The notes under the pieces are model-generated. The model had not been told where the DNA came from. It made no database searches and was given only the letters and a program-made list of their open reading frames with translations. Position numbers and translations under genes: made by a program. DNA of 64,000 nucleotides from DMER64 sp964600385 (GTDB taxonomy: Bacteria; Bacteroidota; Bacteroidia; Bacteroidales; UBA932): assembly GCA_964600385.1 (NCBI GenBank), contig CAZRJC010000001.1, positions 124,001 through 188,000 on the forward strand, in the 5' to 3' direction. How positions within the stretch are numbered: the stretch's first letter is position 1; the number at the start of each line of letters is the position of its first letter. Of this stretch, positions 59,446-64,000 are shown piece by piece.

Positions 59446-61017
59446 ATGAAAAAAATATTCTTTTTAGCAGCTATCGCTGCATTAGCATTCACAACTTCTT
59501 GTAACGAAGAGGCTTTGAATACAACTCCTACCACAGCTGTTTCCGGTGACTTCATGCTGGAAAACACTCAAGGAGGTCTGATGGCCCTGAACGGTACATA
59601 CCGTTTCTTCTGGCAATGGGGTTCAACAACAACAAGTAACTATCACCAATCATTCGGCCCGCAATCTTATGCGTTGATGGGTGACCTGCTGGGTGAAGAT
59701 ATGGTACAGGCTGCCTCAGGAAACGGGTGGTTCTGGTACGATTATACGTACAACGTTAAATCAAGATATACAAGCGGCGGCTGGCGCTCCTATGACTGCT
59801 GGAACTATTATTACACATTAATTGCCAACGTCAACTATATTATTGCTACCGAAGAAACCATGGTTGGTTCGGAAGCAGACGTTAAATATATCATGGGGAA
59901 CGCCTATGCTCTTCGTGCCTATGCCTACCATTACCTTGCAATGACTTTCGCACGTAGTTATATCGGGCACGAAGACCGCCTTTGTGTTCCTATCTTCACC
60001 GAGCCCACTGTTGCCGGAACAGAAGGGAAACCCCGTTCAACAAACCGTGAAGTTTATGCTCAGGCTATGTCCGACATTAACCGTGCTTGCGAATTACTAA
60101 GCTTGGGTCAGGCACAAAAGCACATCACCCATATCGACCGTTATGTAGCTAACGGTATCAAGGCACGTATTGCTTTGGAAATGGGTGACTACCAAACAGC
60201 TTATGATGCTGCCAAGATTGCCACTAGCGGTTCCAAGAAACTTACCAAAGAGGTCAACGACGGGTATAACAACGCCAATGCAACCGATGTTCTGTGGGGT
60301 GCCGAAATCATCACCGCCCAAGGTACTACCAACCCTCAGTTCCTTGCACACATGGACATCGCTTTTGGCGGTTATGGAAAAGCTTCCCGCAAATGCTGCA
60401 GCGCATGGTTATACAATAAAATTAGTCCCACTGACTCACGTAAGGTATGGTGGAATTATGAAACACTTGAAGATGGTAAAACCAAAGGATATCAACAGTA
60501 CAAGTTTTTGTTTGCTCATGTTGACGATCCTACAACCGGAGCTGACCATATCTTCATGCGTGTTCCGGAAATGTACCTGACAATTGCTGAATGCGCTCTT
60601 CGTCTGGGCCGGGAATCAGAAGCTAAAGACGTTCTGAATGAATTCATGTCATACCGTCAACCCGGTTACGACTGCTCTTCCAAAACAGGAACTGCCCTGG
60701 CTACACTTACAACTGATGAAACCGGCTCACTGCTGGAAGAAATCATTCTGCAACGTCGTATAGAACTCTGGGGCGAATACGGCCGTATTTATGACATCAA
60801 ACGTTTACGTCAAGGTTTTGTACGTACAGCCGCTATGGGACATCCTACTGCCGGCCTGCGTCAGGACCTTAAGCTCTCTGATCCTGAAACGTTTGACTGG
60901 GTTCTGACAATCCCCTCTGCTGAAATGGATGCTAATCCTTTAATGGTTCAAAATCCTCTGGGAAGTTATGCGGAAGGTAATTATGGAGATGATCCCAGTT
61001 TGAATCCAGCACAATAA
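59446..61017 (+). CDS. SusD/RagB-family nutrient-binding lipoprotein
   Basis: 523 residues starting at MKKIFFLAAIA (an ATG 6 nt upstream at 59440 is possible). Lipobox TTSC about 18 residues in. The SusD fold is visible by four helix pairs with YALRAYAYHYLAM (about 160), MSDINRACELL, and the C-terminal EIILQRRIELWGEYGRIYDIKR (about 430-450, quoted here only in part as QRRIELWGEYGR). It binds the ligand and caps the SusC channel encoded 19 nt upstream. Confidence 0.94.
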   Translation: MKKIFFLAAIAALAFTTSCNEEALNTTPTTAVSGDFMLENTQGGLMALNGTYRFFWQWGSTTTSNYHQSFGPQSYALMGDLLGEDMVQAASGNGWFWYDYTYNVKSRYTSGGWRSYDCWNYYYTLIANVNYIIATEETMVGSEADVKYIMGNAYALRAYAYHYLAMTFARSYIGHEDRLCVPIFTEPTVAGTEGKPRSTNREVYAQAMSDINRACELLSLGQAQKHITHIDRYVANGIKARIALEMGDYQTAYDAAKIATSGSKKLTKEVNDGYNNANATDVLWGAEIITAQGTTNPQFLAHMDIAFGGYGKASRKCCSAWLYNKISPTDSRKVWWNYETLEDGKTKGYQQYKFLFAHVDDPTTGADHIFMRVPEMYLTIAECALRLGRESEAKDVLNEFMSYRQPGYDCSSKTGTALATLTTDETGSLLEEIILQRRIELWGEYGRIYDIKRLRQGFVRTAAMGHPTAGLRQDLKLSDPETFDWVLTIPSAEMDANPLMVQNPLGSYAEGNYGDDPSLNPAQ

Positions 61018-61051
61018 CCGCATGTTTGTTTACACTCAAAAGAAATTCACT

Positions 61052-61951
61052 ATGAAGAATATATTAAAAATTGCATCAGGCATAGCGTTATCACTTATTT
61101 TATTCTCCGCATGTAATGTTGAGAACCTTAAAGAGACCTATACTCCGGTAGAAGTATCTGAAGTTTCTTTTACACAAGCGAACATTAACGCTACTGCGAT
61201 TCCTGCTTCTCAATCTACTTTCGACGTTGTTCTTTCACGCAACACACCCGAAAATGCAGTTACGGTTAACATAACAAGCACCCTTCCGTCAAGCATTACC
61301 GTACCTTCCTCCGTTGCCTTTGCAGCTGGTGAAACCACGGCCGTTTTGTCCCTGGCTATTTCCAATATGTCAGTTGGCTCTCAATATAAGGGCAACCTGA
61401 CTATAGATGCAAGTTCTATCAATAAAAACGTATCTATTGCAACTACCACTCTGAACCTGGCGAAAGCCTACACATGGGTGTCAATGGGACAGGGCGAATG
61501 GTTTGATAATCTGGCATTGATGAGTGCAGACAGCTACGGTATCCAGCCGGTAGAAGTGATGAAAGCAGAAGGTTTTGAACGCTATCGTATAATGAACCCG
61601 TATGCCAATACCAACCAGCTGATTGCTGCGTGGAGTGAAGGCAATATTGGAACTGCCAGAAGTGCGTACATAGAATTCTGGGTATTGCCAAATGGTAAAA
61701 ACGTATCCTGGGGGACCTTCTGGTACTGCGGCCTTATCTATGATGGAGCCGGAACCAACATCAAGGCCTACCTCCCGTCCTACCTGAGCGCTACTTATGC
61801 AGCAGATGATGCCAAAAGTTATATAGACCCTGCCGATAAAGTCGCATGGTTCTATCCTTACTGGTACATCGATGGTTTAGGTGGATTTGGTACCAAATAT
61901 CCTTGTGTTCTGTCGTTCCCCGGAGGACCGAAACTGGAAGAATATTTGTAA
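61052..61951 (+). CDS. Surface lipoprotein of the susCD operon (SusE/F position)
   Basis: 299 residues from the ATG at 61052 (the frame opens at 61022). Lipobox FSAC (about 18). An N-terminal Ig-like domain resembling Calx-beta/BACON arrangement (VSFTQANINATAIPASQS, then TVPSSVAFAAGETTAVLSLAI) at about 30-135, then a beta-rich domain with many aromatics (WVLPNGKNVSWGTFWYCG). It takes the place of SusE or SusF and probably helps bind the same substrate. It does not resemble a known carbohydrate-binding module that I can name. Confidence 0.78.
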   Translation: MKNILKIASGIALSLILFSACNVENLKETYTPVEVSEVSFTQANINATAIPASQSTFDVVLSRNTPENAVTVNITSTLPSSITVPSSVAFAAGETTAVLSLAISNMSVGSQYKGNLTIDASSINKNVSIATTTLNLAKAYTWVSMGQGEWFDNLALMSADSYGIQPVEVMKAEGFERYRIMNPYANTNQLIAAWSEGNIGTARSAYIEFWVLPNGKNVSWGTFWYCGLIYDGAGTNIKAYLPSYLSATYAADDAKSYIDPADKVAWFYPYWYIDGLGGFGTKYPCVLSFPGGPKLEEYL

Positions 61952-61972
61952 ACCTTTCTTCTTCTAACAAGG

Positions 61973-62006
61973 GAGGCCGACTAAAAGTATTTTTAGCCGG
62001 CCTTTT
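61973..62006 (+). terminator. Terminator after the rightward susCD operon
   Basis: GGCCGACTAAAA (61975-61986) pairs with TTTTTAGCCGGCC (61990-62002) with one mismatch, followed by TTTT. It separates the susCD unit from the protease gene. Confidence 0.75.
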
Positions 62007-62032
62007 GTTCTTATTGTCTTAAGATTGTTTAC

Positions 62033-62040
62033 TAAATTTG
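62033..62040 (+). promoter_or_regulatory. -7 box of the subtilisin-like protease gene
   Basis: TAAATTTG between the terminator and the ATG at 62065, so the protease has its own promoter; leader about 21 nt. A -33 TTTG at 62004-62007 is 25 nt away, too far for the consensus. Confidence 0.45.
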
Positions 62041-62064
62041 TATTCTGTATTAACCTTTCTTTGT

Positions 62065-64000
62065 ATGCGTATAAAATCTCTTGGAATCCTTATTGCCACA
62101 CTTATGGTCGTAAACTGTGAGCACAATGTAACCATAATAGATAACACGCCTATGCCAACTCCTCAGGTTATGGTTCCCGAATCCGGAACCGTGCTTGAAG
62201 GTTTTGTCCGGGTAAAGATGAACGAAGAGCTTACCGACCCTGCTTCTTTAGGCAGACTTTTTCCTGATTTGAACATCATTTCTATTGAGAGGACGTTCCC
62301 CTATTCCAGCAGATTTGAGGCCCGCACACGTGCAAAAGGCTTGCATCTTTGGTATGACATCCACTTTGACCCGAATGTGCCTCTGACAAAGGCCTCCACA
62401 GAACTTACCCGGTTGGATGGCATACAATACGTTGAGTTCATCCAAAGTATCCGCCTGACAGAAGTTTCATACCCCTTCAACGACCCTCAACTGAATATGC
62501 AGTGGCATTATTATAATCCCGGGTCTGAGGACGGTAAATATCTGAGCGGTTCGGACATCAATTTATTCAATGCATGGGGAATCAATACCGGCAGCAGTGA
62601 CGTCATTGTAGCCATCATAGATAGCGGAGTAGATTGGACACACGAGGACCTGGCTGGCAATATGTGGATTAATGAAGCTGAGTATTATGGTATGGAAGGT
62701 GTTGACGATGACCAAAACGGTTACGTGGATGATATCCATGGATACAATTTTTGTTTGACTACCAGTGGAGCTCTTACAGGCGATATTTCTCCCGAAAACC
62801 ATGGGACACACGTAGCCGGGATTGTGAGCGCTGTAAACAATAACGGCATTGGCGTCTGCGGCATAGCCGGCGGGAACGGCAAAACACAGGGAGCGCGCAT
62901 TATGAGTTGCCAGATCATGACAGAAGGTACCGACAATGCCAGCAACGAACGGGCATTCAAGTACGCAGCCGACAATGGAGCTGTTATCTGCCAAAACAGC
63001 TGGGGTTTTGAAGACGCTGAATATTTTCCGGAATCCCTAAAGGAAGCAATAGATTATTTCATTGAATTCGCCGGTATCGATGAGACTGGAGTTCAGACAG
63101 GGCCCATGCGGGGAGGTATCGTACTCTTTGCAGCAGGTAACGACAATATAAGCCAGGCTGCTGTGGCCATGTACGATAAAGTGATGGCTGTATCTGCCAT
63201 AGGTTCCGCATTCAGAAAATCATCCTTCTCCAACTATGGAACTTGGGTTGATATCGCCGCCCCGGGAGGCACTCAGGACGGTAATAAAGTATACTCCATA
63301 CGGAGTACAGTAGTCGGGAACAAATACGGTGGCATGATGGGAACATCACAGGCTTGTCCGCACGTATCGGGCATTGCGGCCCTGGTGGTTTCTCAATTTG
63401 GAAGAGAGGGGTTCACCAATGATATGCTATGGGATATTTTGGTTAGCAATACAACCAATATTGACGAGTACAACTCTGCCTACGTCGGGCGTCTTGGAAG
63501 TGGTCTGATTGACGCATTCAAGTGCCTAAGCAAAGAAGGGCCCAATCCGCCCGACCCCGTTGAAGATATCTGGACTTCCTCCCTATCCAATACCATTACC
63601 CTGAAATGGCTCGTTCCTGCCGATTCAGACAGTGGTAAGGCTTTCGGGTATGATCTATATTACAGCCAACATTCACTTGAGGATTTGGATCCCGACAATA
63701 TGTCAGACGATGTGCACCTTGTATCCTGCCGAACAGGCATTCTGGATATAGGGGATACTATTTCCACTACCCTGAAAGATCTTGCATTTGATCAGACCTA
63801 TTATTTCCGGGTAGTCAGTTTTGACAATTTCGCTCACCGGGCACCACTTTCCAGACAAGTATACCATAACACACAACACAATAACAGCCCAGTCATTTCG
63901 CCCAGGAACGGAACGTCCGTCACTTTGAAAGCATTTGAAACAAAGAAACTGGCTTTTGATATTTATGATCCTGATGGTCACGAAATTACTGCCACATTTG
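62065..64000 (+). CDS. Subtilisin-like (S8) serine protease lipoprotein, C-terminus beyond right edge
   Basis: 645 codons are open to the window end. The N-terminus MRIKSLGILIATLMVVNC is a lipoprotein signal (Cys18). A propeptide-like region (about 35-135) precedes the catalytic domain with D186 (IIDSGVDWTHEDL), H249 (NHGTHVAGI) and S428 (GTSQACPHVSG). After residue 500 there are fibronectin type III-like strands (ITLKWLVPADSDSGKAFGYD, then TYYFRVVSFDN) and the start of another domain. It is a surface or periplasmic endopeptidase. Next to SusCD it suggests that protein or peptide is the food of this locus; separate promoter and terminator keep it a distinct transcript. Confidence 0.9.
   Translation, partial: MRIKSLGILIATLMVVNCEHNVTIIDNTPMPTPQVMVPESGTVLEGFVRVKMNEELTDPASLGRLFPDLNIISIERTFPYSSRFEARTRAKGLHLWYDIHFDPNVPLTKASTELTRLDGIQYVEFIQSIRLTEVSYPFNDPQLNMQWHYYNPGSEDGKYLSGSDINLFNAWGINTGSSDVIVAIIDSGVDWTHEDLAGNMWINEAEYYGMEGVDDDQNGYVDDIHGYNFCLTTSGALTGDISPENHGTHVAGIVSAVNNNGIGVCGIAGGNGKTQGARIMSCQIMTEGTDNASNERAFKYAADNGAVICQNSWGFEDAEYFPESLKEAIDYFIEFAGIDETGVQTGPMRGGIVLFAAGNDNISQAAVAMYDKVMAVSAIGSAFRKSSFSNYGTWVDIAAPGGTQDGNKVYSIRSTVVGNKYGGMMGTSQACPHVSGIAALVVSQFGREGFTNDMLWDILVSNTTNIDEYNSAYVGRLGSGLIDAFKCLSKEGPNPPDPVEDIWTSSLSNTITLKWLVPADSDSGKAFGYDLYYSQHSLEDLDPDNMSDDVHLVSCRTGILDIGDTISTTLKDLAFDQTYYFRVVSFDNFAHRAPLSRQVYHNTQHNNSPVISPRNGTSVTLKAFETKKLAFDIYDPDGHEITATF

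Overview
The window looks like a chromosomal segment of a Bacteroidota organism, most likely of the order Bacteroidales. The evidence is two divergent SusC/SusD outer-membrane systems, repeated promoter elements of the Bacteroidota type (TAnnTTTG near -7, sometimes with TTTG 19-20 nt upstream), few Shine-Dalgarno sequences, and family-typical proteins (BT_3928-like, HYC_CC_PP-like, DUF3078-like, WbqC-like). I cannot name a genus. There is no rRNA, CRISPR array, insertion sequence or prophage. Nearly all of the DNA is coding.

Layout. 1-4.4 kb (minus): a TetR-controlled efflux operon (TetR, TolC-like, HlyD-like lipoprotein, two ABC ATPases, ABC-2 permease running off the left edge). 4.5-6.3 kb: a membrane-anchored LytTR regulator, a small membrane protein and a toxin/antitoxin-like pair. 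6.3-10.2 kb: initiator tRNA, hisS and a divergent metallophosphoesterase/beta-propeller protein. 10.2-12.4 kb: nfnA-nfnB-like flavoprotein pair. 12.5-18.1 kb (minus): a probable metal-handling operon (Cys/His-rich protein, TonB receptor, HMA protein) that ends in a GH9-polysaccharide deacetylase fusion. 18.1-24.4 kb: sppA, tilS, a DUF3078-like protein, a conserved hypothetical, proS. 24.5-27.4 kb: an aromatic-rich lipoprotein with an outer-membrane barrel. 27.3-30.7 kb (minus): lpxD-lpxC-lpxA-wbqC-like, with an LpxC lacking the FabZ half usual in this phylum. 30.8-35.1 kb: nusA-infB behind a terminator-like leader. 35.1-47.1 kb: housekeeping genes (BT_3928-like, tmk, folP, purB, M64 peptidase, HAD phosphatase, DivIC-like, nucleotidyltransferase, CPBP protease, mannose-6-phosphate isomerase, S4 protein, pth, rplY, C11 protease). 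47.1-51.2 kb: small envelope proteins, dipeptidyl peptidase III and an acyltransferase with a zinc ribbon. 51.3-64 kb: two divergent SusCD loci; the rightward one continues into a lipoprotein and a subtilisin-like protease cut by the right edge.

The themes are envelope biogenesis (lipid A, efflux, outer-membrane barrels), nutrient capture by TonB systems, and translation. The most unusual signals are several promoters whose -7 box ends only 3-4 nt before the start codon (candidate leaderless mRNAs), the GH9-deacetylase fusion placed behind metal genes, the unfused lpxC, and a terminator hairpin directly in front of nusA. All functional statements are read from motifs and family knowledge; no database search was run.
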